Made by a program: the position numbers and the translations under genes. 49,349 nt of DNA, taken from positions 1 through 49,349 of the forward strand of contig NZ_LOHS01000080.1 of NCBI RefSeq assembly GCF_001642995.1. Direction: 5' to 3'. The notes beneath the pieces were generated by a model. The model was not told the DNA's origin, made no database searches, and was given only the letters and a program-made list of their open reading frames with translations. Shown in pieces: positions 25,292 through 35,210 of this stretch; within the stretch, counting starts at the first letter, position 1; the number at the start of each line of letters is the position of its first letter. The DNA comes from Streptomyces jeddahensis. GTDB taxonomy: Bacteria > Actinomycetota > Actinomycetes > Streptomycetales > Streptomycetaceae.

Positions 25292-25311
25292 CAAGCCGGA
25301 GGCTGCTGCCG

Positions 25312-25533
25312 TCAGGCGACGATCAGATAGATCCCGTAGCCGACGGCCGCCGCGCAGAGCGCGAAGCACGCGTACGCGCCGCTGACCGCGAGGGTGGCGG
25401 AGCCGCCCTGCTCCGTCGCCCTCTCCCGCTTGGAGAGGCCGACGATACCCAGGGTGAACAGGCCCACGAGGGCCACGGTGACCACGAGGCTGACTCCGAA
25501 GACGGAGCCGAGAGCTGCCCAGTCGATCTTCAT
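25312..25533 (-). CDS. Small two-helix membrane protein downstream of pit
   Basis: A 73-residue protein with two clear transmembrane segments (about 8-33, SVFGVSLVVTVALVGLFTLG, and about 47-72, ending YGIYLIVA) separated by a charged loop SKRERATEQGG. It starts 12 bp after the pit stop, with AAGGAAAGAGC upstream, and is closed by the strong hairpin. Small proteins like this accompany Pit genes in Streptomyces; a role as an accessory to phosphate uptake is inference. Confidence 0.85.
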   Translation of the reverse strand: MKIDWAALGSVFGVSLVVTVALVGLFTLGIVGLSKRERATEQGGSATLAVSGAYACFALCAAAVGYGIYLIVA

Positions 25534-25545
25534 GCTGCTCTTTCC

Positions 25546-26790
<1,245 letters not shown>

Positions 26791-26837
26791 TTACCCAGGC
26801 TTCTGTTTGACGTCAGTGGCACGTGGACCGTAGGCAA

Positions 26838-26859
26838 CCTGAGTGAACGGAAGATGAAC
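26838..26859 (-). promoter_or_regulatory. PHO box (PhoP direct repeats) upstream of pit
   Basis: On the minus strand GTTCATCTTCC is followed directly by GTTCACTCAGG. These are two 11-bp direct-repeat units matching the GTTCACC-type sequence bound by Streptomyces PhoP. The site lies 48 bp before the pit ATG, so phosphate-dependent control is expected. Whether it activates or represses cannot be read here. Confidence 0.75.
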
Positions 26860-26890
26860 TGAGGAGGGCCGCAGGGTGGCTCGAACCGAT

Positions 26891-26926
26891 GTGCCGCCAC
26901 TCCGGTTGTGTGCGAAGTGGCGGCAC
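26891..26926 (-). terminator. Hairpin after the lysozyme gene
   Basis: A perfect 11-bp stem, GTGCCGCCACT (26891-26901) with AGTGGCGGCAC (26916-26926), encloses a 14-base loop. It lies about 78 bp past the lysozyme stop in the direction of transcription and upstream of the PHO box, so it should end that transcript before pit. Confidence 0.7.
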
Positions 26927-27003
26927 GGTCGATCATGGCGGTCGGCGGAGGCCCGGAATTGCAGCGGAAGCGCCCGTTCCGCCGTGCTCGGCCTGACCCC
27001 GGG

Positions 27004-27744
27004 CTAGCCCCGGGCGAACTTCCTCAACGCCGTCATGGAGCCGTTGAAGAGATTCTGGTCACCCGGCAGGCTGCCGCTGTTGTCGTACTGCCAGAAGGTC
27101 CAATATTGCCAGCCCGCGGGCAGGGATCCTGCGGACTCGCTGTAGTTGGCCACCCACAGGGCGTGATTCGAGGCGAAGGCGGCGCTGTTGCCGGTGCACT
27201 TCTTCCACCAGTACGTGTTCGTGTAGATCACGGGCCGGCGGCCGGTCAGCCGCTTCACCTCGTTGCTGAAGGACCTGATCCAGCCGACCAGCTTCGTCTT
27301 GCTCATGCCGTAGCACTTCTTCGAGCTGTACGGGTTGAACTCGATGTCGAGGGCGGGCGGCAGAGTCCAGCCGTCCGCCCTCCATGATCCGCCGTTGCGC
27401 ACGAAGTACTGCGCCTGTGTCCTGCCGGACGACTTGTTGGGCAGCGCGAAGTGGTAGGCGCCGCGGATCAGGCCCGCGTTGCGGGCCCCGTTGTACTGCT
27501 GGCTGTAGTACGGGTTGCGGTAGGTGTGGGACTCGGTCGCCTTGACGTAGACGAACCGCGCCCCCTTGCTCCTCGCCTTCTGCCAGTCAACGTTCTTCTG
27601 GTGCGAGGAGACGTCGTGCCCCTTCGGCTTGCCCGCTGCGGAAACCGGAATCTCGGCGAGTGCGGTGGCCCCTATCGCGAGCGTCGCCGCGGAGAACGCG
27701 ACGATGCGGGCATGACGACGGGACGGTTTGTGATCACGAGCCAT
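27004..27744 (-). CDS. Secreted GH25 lysozyme (1,4-beta-N-acetylmuramidase)
   Basis: A 246-residue exported cell-wall hydrolase. The N-terminus is a signal peptide (RRHARIVAFSAATLAIGATA, cleavage near VSA-AG). The GH25 domain starts KGHDVSSHQKNVDW (Asp44). The catalytic Asp-x-Glu is in PALDIEFNPY (Asp133, Glu135), and the end has WTFWQYDNSGSLPG. There is no separate binding domain. ATG 27744 is preceded by a G-run; upstream open frame is proline/histidine junk. It probably works in peptidoglycan turnover or lysis of competitors. Monocistronic, between two hairpins or gaps. Confidence 0.92.
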   Translation of the reverse strand: MARDHKPSRRHARIVAFSAATLAIGATALAEIPVSAAGKPKGHDVSSHQKNVDWQKARSKGARFVYVKATESHTYRNPYYSQQYNGARNAGLIRGAYHFALPNKSSGRTQAQYFVRNGGSWRADGWTLPPALDIEFNPYSSKKCYGMSKTKLVGWIRSFSNEVKRLTGRRPVIYTNTYWWKKCTGNSAAFASNHALWVANYSESAGSLPAGWQYWTFWQYDNSGSLPGDQNLFNGSMTALRKFARG

Positions 27745-28103
27745 ATTCCCCCCCGGATGGCGACGTGCATGACAAATCCACCAGAGGGTATCGGAGGCCG
27801 CTTTGTAGACCGTCGATCTCCGGCCAATCCGGTTCCGCATGGGCGGTGTGGCGTGGGTTGGGCCGTGGGCGTGCGTGTGGCCCTGGGCCGTGGGTGTGGG
27901 CGGTGGGCGTGTGCTGCACATGCGCTGTGTGCAGAAGCGGGGGGCGGCGGAAGGCCGGCGTCGCAGACGGCGGTCGGCGGCCGTGCCGGAACAGCGCGTA
28001 CTCGGGCGGGGTGGCCGGTGGGGGAGCCGGCAGGGCGGCTGGCAGGGTGGTGGCGTGGCGGCCTGCAGTGCGTGCGGCCGGCGGGGCGGATTCGGATGGG
28101 TGG
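27745..28103. other. Low-complexity GT-rich intergenic region
   Basis: This 359-bp divergent region contains a run of irregular GTGGGCGTG/GTGGGC/TGTGGGC units (about 27840-27920) and GGTGGC tracts near 28040. Long open frames exist only through composition and have no family-like sequence. It should contain the promoters of lysozyme and aldolase, which I could not place. Confidence 0.4.
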
Positions 28104-28874
28104 ATGGCGATGGGTGACATGGGTAGTCGCGGCGCTGCAGGCGCGGGTAGCCAGGGGCCGAAGCGTGAGCAGGCCCTGGAGCAGCGGCAGGAGCCGGGCA
28201 CGGGCGAGCCGGAGGACGCGCTGCCCCGGGATGCGCTGGGACGTGCCTGGGAGGAACTCGTCGCGACGGCCCGGCGCACCGTGGCGGACGGGCTGGTCGT
28301 CGGCACCTCGGGCAACGTGTCGGTGCGCGTCGGCGGGACCGTGCTGGTCACTCCGAGCGGAGTCCCGTACGAGCGGCTGACCGCGCAGGACGCCGTCGCT
28401 GTCGACCTCGACGGCAACCAGGTACTCGGCGACCTCGCCCCGACCAGCGAGCTGCCCATGCACCTCGCGATCTACCGCAGCACCGACGCCCGGGCCGTCG
28501 TCCACACCCACGCGGTGCACGCCACCGCCGTCTCGACCCTCGTGCCGGAGCTGCCCCTGATCCACTACATGGCGGCCGCGCTGGGCGGCCCCGTGCGGGT
28601 CGCCCGCTATGCCCTGTACGGCACGGACGAGTTGGCCGAGAACATGCTCCGCGCCCTGGCGGACCGCACAGGCTGTCTACTCCAGAACCACGGCACCATC
28701 ACATATGGCGCCACCCTCGACCAGGCCTACGACCGGACGGCGCAGCTCGAGTGGATGTGCAGAGTCTGGCTGACGGCGAGCGCCCTGCCGGACCGCACGC
28801 CCACCCTCCTGTCCCGCGGCCAGCTCCGCGAAGTGGAAGAGAAACTGCGCGGATACGGACAGCCGCGGAGCTGA
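28104..28874 (+). CDS. Class II aldolase/adducin family protein (fuculose-phosphate aldolase-like)
   Basis: A 256-residue zinc-dependent aldolase candidate. Phosphate-binding loops are GTSGNVSVR (67-75) and TPSGV (83-87); the catalytic Glu is in TSELPMH (Glu116); zinc ligands are HTHAVH (His134, His136) and LLQNHGTIT (His196). This pattern fits FucA or related dephospho/phospho-ketose aldolases. About 45 disordered residues precede the domain. ATG 28104 is the first of three close ATGs (28104, 28110, 28119), so the start is uncertain. No sugar pathway genes adjoin it; the substrate is unknown. Confidence 0.87.
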   Translation: MAMGDMGSRGAAGAGSQGPKREQALEQRQEPGTGEPEDALPRDALGRAWEELVATARRTVADGLVVGTSGNVSVRVGGTVLVTPSGVPYERLTAQDAVAVDLDGNQVLGDLAPTSELPMHLAIYRSTDARAVVHTHAVHATAVSTLVPELPLIHYMAAALGGPVRVARYALYGTDELAENMLRALADRTGCLLQNHGTITYGATLDQAYDRTAQLEWMCRVWLTASALPDRTPTLLSRGQLREVEEKLRGYGQPRS

Positions 28875-28994
28875 GCGGTGGCCGGGGGACAGGCCCCCCC
28901 GTGACGCCGGCCACCGGGGTGTGGCCGGAAGATCGCGTCACTCCAGCCCTCCGTTCCACTGGCCGCCGGACGCCCCGGCACCGACACTGGAGCC

Positions 28995-30122
28995 GTGCGC
29001 ACCGCCAAAGCGACGGCAGCGGCCGTCACCACTGTGATCGGTGCCGGTGCGGCCATGGTCGCCGCCGGCAGGCTCGCCAGCGACGCCGCCCTGAAGGCGC
29101 CGGCCGGGCGGCCGCTGCCCACCGAGCCGCGTCTCACCATCCACGGCACCGCCGCGGGACAGGTCACCCTGACCCGTGACCTCGCCTCATTGCGCCCGGG
29201 TGTCTACGGCCTGACCGGCGAAGGCTGCCATGCCGTCGTCGGCGGCGTGCTGGACACCGCGCCGCACCCCGCCGACACCGTCGTACGCCGCCTCGAGCGC
29301 GTCACCTACGGAGAGCTGAGGCCCGGCGCGCGCGTCTGGCTCACCCCGCAGGTGCACATCGGCAACCCGAAGACGGCCCTCGGCCTCGAGTACACCGACG
29401 TCGACATCCCCGGTGAACTCGGTCCGCTGCCCGCCTGGTTCGTGCCCGGTGCGCGCGACAGCTGGGTCATCAGCGTGCACGGCCTCGGCACCACGCGCGA
29501 GCACCCCATGGTCCTCATGGAGTTCATGCACCGGCTGCGCTACCCCGTGCTCGACATCACGTACCGCGGCGATCCGGGCGCGCCCCGGTCCCCGGACGGG
29601 CTCTGCCACCTCGGCGACACCGAGTGGCGCGACCTCGACGCCGCCATCCGCTACGCACTGCGGTACGGCGCGGAACGCGTCGTCGTGCACGGCTGGTCCA
29701 CCGGCGCCGCTATGGCCCTGCATGCCGCCGCACGCTCGTCGCTGCGCGACCGGATCGCCGGGCTCGTGCTGGACTCGCCCGTGCTCAGCTGGGAGGCCAC
29801 GCTGCGCGCTCTCGCCGCCGCCCGCCGCACGCCGGGGCCGCTGCTGCCGCTCGCCGTGCGCGCGGCACAGGGCCGCGCCGGCCTGCACGGAGGCGCCATC
29901 GAGGAGGGCCTCGACCCGGAGGCGCTCAAGGTACCGACCCTCGTCCTGCACGGCCCCGACGACGCCGTCGCCCCCTGGGGACTGAGCCGCCGGCTGGCCG
30001 ACCGCCGCCGCGACACGGTCACCTTGCACGCAGTGCCGAACGCACCGCACAACGCCATGTGGAACGCCGACGCCGCGGGCTACGAAGAGACCCTGCGCCG
30101 CTTCCTCACCCCTCTGATGTAG
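28995..30122 (+). CDS. Alpha/beta hydrolase with N-terminal membrane anchor
   Basis: A 375-residue hydrolase. A hydrophobic segment at about residues 8-30 could anchor or export it. The nucleophile elbow is VVVHGWSTGAAMAL (Ser235); the acid is in LVLHGPDDAVAPW and the histidine in NAPHNAMW. The oxyanion region is VISVHGLGTTREH. GTG 28995 has GGAG only two bases upstream, so translation may be weak or begin elsewhere. It is 120 bp after the aldolase, possibly co-transcribed, and followed by R1 copy F. Substrate unknown; esterase or peptidase are both possible. Confidence 0.82.
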   Translation: MRTAKATAAAVTTVIGAGAAMVAAGRLASDAALKAPAGRPLPTEPRLTIHGTAAGQVTLTRDLASLRPGVYGLTGEGCHAVVGGVLDTAPHPADTVVRRLERVTYGELRPGARVWLTPQVHIGNPKTALGLEYTDVDIPGELGPLPAWFVPGARDSWVISVHGLGTTREHPMVLMEFMHRLRYPVLDITYRGDPGAPRSPDGLCHLGDTEWRDLDAAIRYALRYGAERVVVHGWSTGAAMALHAAARSSLRDRIAGLVLDSPVLSWEATLRALAAARRTPGPLLPLAVRAAQGRAGLHGGAIEEGLDPEALKVPTLVLHGPDDAVAPWGLSRRLADRRRDTVTLHAVPNAPHNAMWNADAAGYEETLRRFLTPLM

Positions 30123-30156
30123 CCGTCCCTTCCGCTGGTGGGTGGGTCGGGGGACT

Positions 30157-30230
30157 GGGTGGGCAGCCGCGCCGCTAGGTTGTGGGCAATCGTTCCGCAG
30201 GGCGGAACGGGTGGGCACAACACCACGACG
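30157..30230 (+). repeat. R1 palindromic element, copy F (short form), with 5' flank
   Basis: The core GTTGTGGGCAAT (from 30179), CGTTCCGC-AGG-GCGGAACG and GGTGGGCACAAC ends at 30221, followed by CACCACGACG. The same GGGTGGGCAGCCGCGCCGCT flank as in copy B precedes it. It occupies part of the 306-bp gap between two same-strand genes, where it may act as terminator. The rest of the gap shows nothing recognisable. Confidence 0.85.
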
Positions 30231-30428
30231 AAGGGTCACCCTTCTGCATGCGGTGCCCCACGCAGTGGTAACTGGGCCGGCTCACCCGACGGAGCACCTC
30301 CGCGCCCTTCCCCCGAGCCTTCCGTTTCACGGCTGATCAGGCGCGCTTGACTTGCTTTTAGGGCCTCCATCTCTACCCGCGTGGCATTCCGTTTGGGTTT
30401 TCGGACCGTCAACCGGAAGACTGCTCCC

Positions 30429-31832
30429 GTGACGTCCCGTATCCCGCGCGACTCCAGGCTCAGACTCGTCCGCCCGCGAACGCTTGCCGCCGCCCCGAGA
30501 GCGGTGTCCGAGCGGCGCTCCCGGCGTCCTGCCCCCAGGCCTCCCGAGGGCACTCCGCCGCCCGCGGAACTGGCCCGCATGGCGCGCAGCGGACTGGCCG
30601 GTGCCGTGCGGGTCGCGCGCTGGGCCGACGCCGCCCTGCGCCCGGGCCGCCGCGGCGCGACGCCCGACGGCGGTGGCACCCTCTCCGACGCGACCGCCGA
30701 ACGGGCCGCTGCCGACCTGCACCTGACGGCCGAGCAGGTCCGCGCCGACTGGGACACCGCACGGCTCGCCGGACTCGTCGAGGTGCACGGGGACAGCGCA
30801 CGCCCCGGCTGGCGGCTGCGCGCCTGGGACCGGGACGACTCCGCCGTACTGCGCGGCTGGGTCGCCCTGTTCGACGCCTGGTCGCTGGCCCACCCCGCAC
30901 CGGATGAGCTCGCGCCCGCAGCGGTCGCCGAGGTCGTCGAGGCGATGCCGCAGGTGCTGTCCCTGCTCCAGCTGTCGGCCGGACCGGTTCCCGTGTCGCA
31001 GTTGCTCGACCTGCTCGAGCAGCGCGTCACGGAACTGCGCACCGAGCGCTGTGAGATCCCCTACGGCCCGCACTCCGTGCCTGCCCCACCCGCTCCCGCG
31101 ACGCCGGACACCCCGCTGGGCCCGCTGCTCGACTGGGCCCTCGACGCGCTCGCCGTCGTCGGCGCGCTGACCTGCTCCGACGGGCAGGCCACGCTCACCC
31201 CCCTCGGCAGCTGGGCGGTCTGGGTCAAGCTCGAGCAGATCTGCGTGGCCGCGCAGAGCCCCGCCGGGAACATCGAGCAGCCCGCCGAGGACATGCTGCG
31301 CGGGTGCGCGCGGCTCCGACCGAACGCGGCACGTGCCGAGTACCGAGCCTGGCTCGCCGCCCGCCCCGTCGGCAGCGCCGTCACCGAACTCCTCGATGCC
31401 GCCCGCGGCGAGGACGCGCTGCTGCGCGGTCTCGCGTTCGAGGCCCTGCGGGTCGTCGGCGGCCCGGCCGAGGCGGACGTCAGAGCGGCGGCGGAGGAAC
31501 CGTCGCTGCGGCCCTACGCCCTGCTGTGGCTCGCCGAACACGAGGGTGTGGACCCGGAGGACGTCCATGCGGTGCTCACCCGCGAGGAGTCGACCTGGCT
31601 GTGGGTGGACACGGCCGCGGCCGTCGCCGACCACGGAGAGGCCCAACTCCTCGTACGCCACCTGGAGTCGGCGACGCAGCCCACCGTGCCGGCGCTCCTC
31701 AACGAGGTCCGCGCCGTCGGCCACCCGCGCACCGTCCAGGTGCTGGTGGCCCTCGCCGCGGCCCACCCCGACCCGGCGCTCGCCAAGGCCGTACGCCGCG
31801 CCGCCTTCCAGGTGCACAAGGGAGGCGCATAG
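30429..31832 (+). CDS. Uncharacterised actinobacterial protein, helical-repeat-like
   Basis: I do not recognise a named family. The 467-residue protein has a basic N-terminus, a Pro-rich stretch, then mostly alpha-helical sequence. The C-terminal third (LLRGLAFEALRVVGGPAEADV, LRPYALLWLAEHEGVDPED, TVQVLVALAAAHPDPALAKAV) resembles HEAT or PBS-lyase repeats. GTG 30429 is preferred because GGAAGA lies nine bases upstream; GTG 30381 is in frame but has no ribosome binding site. Related sequences appear common in Streptomyces, from memory. No catalytic motif was seen. Confidence 0.75.
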   Translation: MTSRIPRDSRLRLVRPRTLAAAPRAVSERRSRRPAPRPPEGTPPPAELARMARSGLAGAVRVARWADAALRPGRRGATPDGGGTLSDATAERAAADLHLTAEQVRADWDTARLAGLVEVHGDSARPGWRLRAWDRDDSAVLRGWVALFDAWSLAHPAPDELAPAAVAEVVEAMPQVLSLLQLSAGPVPVSQLLDLLEQRVTELRTERCEIPYGPHSVPAPPAPATPDTPLGPLLDWALDALAVVGALTCSDGQATLTPLGSWAVWVKLEQICVAAQSPAGNIEQPAEDMLRGCARLRPNAARAEYRAWLAARPVGSAVTELLDAARGEDALLRGLAFEALRVVGGPAEADVRAAAEEPSLRPYALLWLAEHEGVDPEDVHAVLTREESTWLWVDTAAAVADHGEAQLLVRHLESATQPTVPALLNEVRAVGHPRTVQVLVALAAAHPDPALAKAVRRAAFQVHKGGA

Positions 31833-31858
31833 CCGGCCCGGAGCACGGCAGACGGGAA

Positions 31859-32278
31859 TCAGGTGGAGGCCGTCGTCTGCGGCGCGTACGTCCCGAAGCT
31901 CCAGACGTTGCCCTCGGCGTCCCGGGCCATGTAGTCGCGCGAGCCGTAGTCCTGGTCCGTCGGAGGCATCAGGATCTCCACCCCGTGCTCCACGGCGCGC
32001 CGGTGGTGCGCGTCGACGTCGTCCACGACGACGTACACCCCGGCCGGTCCTGCGCCCTTCATCGCCTGGTCGAAGACGCCGCCGCGGCCCTTGGAGCCGA
32101 GCATCACCACGCCGTTCCCATAGGCCAGTTCGGCGTGGAACACCGAGCCGTCCTCGCCCTCGTACACAGCGACCTCCGTGAAGCCGAAGACCTCGGTGAG
32201 GAGTCTGATGGCTGCCTTCGCGTCCGCGTACAACAGCGTCGGACAGATGCTCGGACGTCCGTCTTCAGTGCCTGCCAT
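31859..32278 (-). CDS. VOC superfamily (glyoxalase/bleomycin-resistance-like) protein
   Basis: A 139-residue protein with the paired beta-alpha-beta-beta-beta modules of the VOC fold: CPTLLYADAKAAIRLLTEVFGF at the start, then GVYVVVDDVDAHHRRAVEHGVEIL and YGSRDYMARDAEGNVWSFGTY. Candidate metal ligands are the His in VFHAELAYG and the Glu near the end. This subgroup resembles YciB/PhnB-like glyoxalases. ATG 32278 follows a strong AAGGAG. It converges on the preceding plus-strand gene, with only 26 bp between stops. Function unknown; resistance cannot be claimed. Confidence 0.85.
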   Translation of the reverse strand: MAGTEDGRPSICPTLLYADAKAAIRLLTEVFGFTEVAVYEGEDGSVFHAELAYGNGVVMLGSKGRGGVFDQAMKGAGPAGVYVVVDDVDAHHRRAVEHGVEILMPPTDQDYGSRDYMARDAEGNVWSFGTYAPQTTAST

Positions 32279-32527
32279 GCCGATCACTCCTTCTCTCCCG
32301 TGCTCGGCGCCGAGCGACGCCGGAATGTGACCCGCTCCACAGTCTTGCACCGGGCACTGACAACGCCCCGGAGGCGCCGAACGAGGGACGGGTGACCTCC
32401 CCTGCGCCGTGTCGGAACGCCTCCTGCGGCCCGGCCACAGCAGCCGCGGCTACGCTCTCCGCCTGATTCGCGGGCATTCCGGGGCACACCCGGGGATATC
32501 GGATGGCGGTGCGGAAGGGGGTGTTGC

Positions 32528-33481
32528 GTGGCGGCTCTGCCGTTCGACGCGACCGACGTGAGCGCCTACGCGCGACATCGGGTGCGGCCCGCCCCGAAGT
32601 CACCCGTCCCCGAATCGCTGGTGGCCCAGACGCTCGCTCCGCCGCACCACCCGCCCCGGCGGTCGGCGCAGCAGCCCCCCGCGCCCCAGCACCTCACGCC
32701 GCACGCCCCTTCGCCCGGCAGCCGCTCCCGCCGTCGTTCCCGCCTTGTGTTGTCCCTGGTCCTCGGTCTGGCTGCGGTGCCCCTCATCACGGCGGCCCAT
32801 CTCTCGCGCCCCGCGCCCTACGGAGACCACCTCATCGTGCACGCGCGCGTGGCGGACCCGGGCGCCGCGGAGCCGCGGCTGCGCACGACGGGCCGGGCCG
32901 TCGAGGCGTACGACCCCGCAACGGGACGCCCCAGGTGGGCCTATACGCGCGAGGGGCACAGGCCGCTGTCCGTGCTCCCCCTGCGCGGGCACGCCATCAC
33001 GCTGTGGAGCGATGGACTGGTCACCGACACGGCTCGCCGTGACGGCCGCGCCGTCCGCTGGCACCGTGCCGCCCCTGAGGCCGCCGCCTGGCTGCGCACC
33101 GCACGCGCGCGTGAGGGAGCCGGTGTGCTGCAGCGGCTTGCTCCCGGCTCGCGCATGCTCGCCGTCGTCACGCCCTACCGCATCGCCGCGTACCGCCTCG
33201 CGGACGGGGATCTGCGCTGGGTGCTGCCCGCGCGCCGGGGCTGCGCGTTCGAACCCGCGCGATCCGTGCGGCACGGCCGTGCGCTCCTCGTGGCGCAGCC
33301 CTGCCGCAGCCCCGGCGCATCCTGGACGGCCGAGGTCGTGGCGGTCGACGAGCTCGGCAGGATCGTGCCGCGGCGGGCGCCCCTCGCCAACGAGCGGCCC
33401 AGCGGCCCCGGCGGCAGAGGCGGCGGCACCACAGTGCCGGAAGCGACAGTGCGCAACAACACAGCGCTCAGCGGCGGATAA
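32528..33481 (+). CDS. Membrane-anchored protein with PQQ-like beta-propeller region
   Basis: A 317-residue protein of unknown function. A Pro/His-rich cytoplasmic N-terminus (1-70) precedes an RSRRRSR stretch and one transmembrane helix (about 73-93, LVLSLVLGLAAVPLITAA). The extracellular part contains PQQ-like repeats: VEAYDPATGRPRWAYTREG, and IAAYRLADGDLRWVLPARRG, each with the sheet-turn-Trp pattern. GTG 32528 follows GGAAGGGGG. The tail is Gly-rich and disordered. It may bind a wall or surface component; nothing nearby points to a substrate. Confidence 0.75.
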   Translation: MAALPFDATDVSAYARHRVRPAPKSPVPESLVAQTLAPPHHPPRRSAQQPPAPQHLTPHAPSPGSRSRRRSRLVLSLVLGLAAVPLITAAHLSRPAPYGDHLIVHARVADPGAAEPRLRTTGRAVEAYDPATGRPRWAYTREGHRPLSVLPLRGHAITLWSDGLVTDTARRDGRAVRWHRAAPEAAAWLRTARAREGAGVLQRLAPGSRMLAVVTPYRIAAYRLADGDLRWVLPARRGCAFEPARSVRHGRALLVAQPCRSPGASWTAEVVAVDELGRIVPRRAPLANERPSGPGGRGGGTTVPEATVRNNTALSGG

Positions 33482-33611
33482 TCGCCGCGCACAGAAAAAC
33501 CGGTTGCACAGCCCCGTTAGAATCGCTGCATGGCCATTCTCCTCACGCATTAGACGGCGTGACGTTCCACAGCCGCCCGTCCCGCCGTCCACCCTGCTCA
33601 GGAGTCTGTCC

Positions 33612-35210
33612 GTGATCACCGCCTCCGGTATCGAGCTGCGCGCCGGTGCCCGCGTCCTCATCGAGTCCGCCACCTTCCGCGTCGCCAAGGGCGACCGCAT
33701 CGGCCTGGTCGGCCGCAACGGCGCCGGAAAGACCACACTTACCAAGGTCCTCGCAGGGGAGGGCATCCCCGCCGCCGGCACAGTCGCCCGCTCCGGAGAG
33801 GTCGGCTACCTGCCGCAGGACCCGCGCACCGGCGACCTCGACGTACTCGCCCGCGACCGCATCCTCTCGGCCCGCGGCCTCGACGTCCTGATCCGCAAGA
33901 TGCGCGACAACGAACAGCGCATCGCCACCGGCAAGGGCGCGACGCGCGAGAAGGCGATGAAGCAGTACGAGCGGCAGGAGACGGAGTTCCTCACCAAGGG
34001 CGGATACGCCGCCGAGGCCGAGGCCGCCACCATCGCCGCCGCGCTGAACCTGCCCGACCGGGTGCTCGGCCAGCCGCTGCACACGCTCTCCGGCGGTCAG
34101 CGGCGCCGTATCGAGCTGGCCCGCATCCTCTTCTCGGACGCGGACACCCTCCTGCTCGACGAGCCCACGAACCACCTCGACGCCGACTCGATCATCTGGC
34201 TGCGCGACTACCTGAAGACCTACCGCGGCGGCTTCATCGTCATCTCCCACGACGTCGACCTCGTCGAGACGGTCGTCAACAAGGTGTTCTACCTGGACGC
34301 CAACCGCTCCGTGATCGACGTCTACAACATGGGCTGGAAGCTGTACCAGCAGCAGCGCGAGGCCGACGAGAAGCGCCGCAGGCGCGAGCGCCAGAACGCC
34401 GAGAAGAAGGCCGCGGCGCTCAACGCCCAGGCCGACAAGATGCGGGCCAAGGCCACCAAGACCGTCGCCGCCCAGAACATGGCCCGCCGCGCGGACAAGC
34501 TGCTCGCCGGTCTCGAGGCCGAGCGGAAGGCCGACAAGGTCGCCAAGCTGCGCTTCCCGGAGCCCGCGCCGTGCGGCAAGACACCGCTCACGGCCGAGGG
34601 CCTTTCCAAGTCGTACGGCTCGCTGGAGATCTTCACCGACGTCGACCTGGCCATCGACAAGGGCTCCCGGGTCGTCATCCTCGGCCTGAACGGCGCCGGA
34701 AAGACCACGCTCCTCAGGCTGCTCGCCGGCGTCGAGAAGCCCGACACCGGCCAGGTCGTACCGGGCCACGGCCTGAAGATCGGGTACTACGCACAGGAGC
34801 ACGAGACGCTCGACGCGGACCGCACGGTGCTGGAGAACATGCGCTCCGCCGCGCCCGACATGGACCTCGTCGAGGTGCGGAAGGTCCTCGGTTCCTTCCT
34901 CTTCTCCGGCGACGACGTCGACAAGCCGGCCGGTGTCCTGTCCGGCGGCGAGAAGACCCGCCTTGCACTCGCCACGCTCGTGGTCTCCTCGGCCAACGTC
35001 CTGCTGCTCGACGAGCCGACCAACAACCTCGACCCGGCCAGCCGCGAGGAGATCCTCAGCGCACTGCGCACGTACAAGGGCGCGGTCGTCCTGGTCACGC
35101 ACGACGAGGGAGCGGTCGACGCCCTCCAGCCGGAGCGGATCATTCTGCTGCCGGACGGCGTCGAGGACCTGTGGGGCGCCGACTACGCGGACCTGGTCGC
35201 CCTGGCCTGA
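33612..35210 (+). CDS. ABC-F family ATPase (ribosome-associated type)
   Basis: A 532-residue protein with two ATPase domains and no membrane segment. Domain 1 has GRNGAGKTTL, LSGGQRRRIELAR and LLLDEPTNHLD; domain 2 has GLNGAGKTTL, LSGGEKTRLALAT and LLLDEPTNNLD. The linker (about residues 240-310) is a charged coiled coil rich in Lys/Glu/Arg, as in ABC-F proteins that act on the ribosomal E site. GTG 33612 follows GGAG by eight bases. It may be a housekeeping translation factor or an antibiotic-resistance ABC-F; absence of biosynthetic genes favours the former. It lies next to gbn as in S. coelicolor. Confidence 0.93.
   Translation: MITASGIELRAGARVLIESATFRVAKGDRIGLVGRNGAGKTTLTKVLAGEGIPAAGTVARSGEVGYLPQDPRTGDLDVLARDRILSARGLDVLIRKMRDNEQRIATGKGATREKAMKQYERQETEFLTKGGYAAEAEAATIAAALNLPDRVLGQPLHTLSGGQRRRIELARILFSDADTLLLDEPTNHLDADSIIWLRDYLKTYRGGFIVISHDVDLVETVVNKVFYLDANRSVIDVYNMGWKLYQQQREADEKRRRRERQNAEKKAAALNAQADKMRAKATKTVAAQNMARRADKLLAGLEAERKADKVAKLRFPEPAPCGKTPLTAEGLSKSYGSLEIFTDVDLAIDKGSRVVILGLNGAGKTTLLRLLAGVEKPDTGQVVPGHGLKIGYYAQEHETLDADRTVLENMRSAAPDMDLVEVRKVLGSFLFSGDDVDKPAGVLSGGEKTRLALATLVVSSANVLLLDEPTNNLDPASREEILSALRTYKGAVVLVTHDEGAVDALQPERIILLPDGVEDLWGADYADLVALA

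Noticed and set aside
27839..28117. Small plus-strand ORF upstream of the aldolase
   Set aside because: Composition is irregular GTGGGC repeats giving Trp/Gly/Val/Arg strings; no start signal or similarity.
33543..35102. 519-codon minus-strand open frame
   Set aside because: Antisense of the ABC-F gene; the plus-strand protein has all ATPase motifs.
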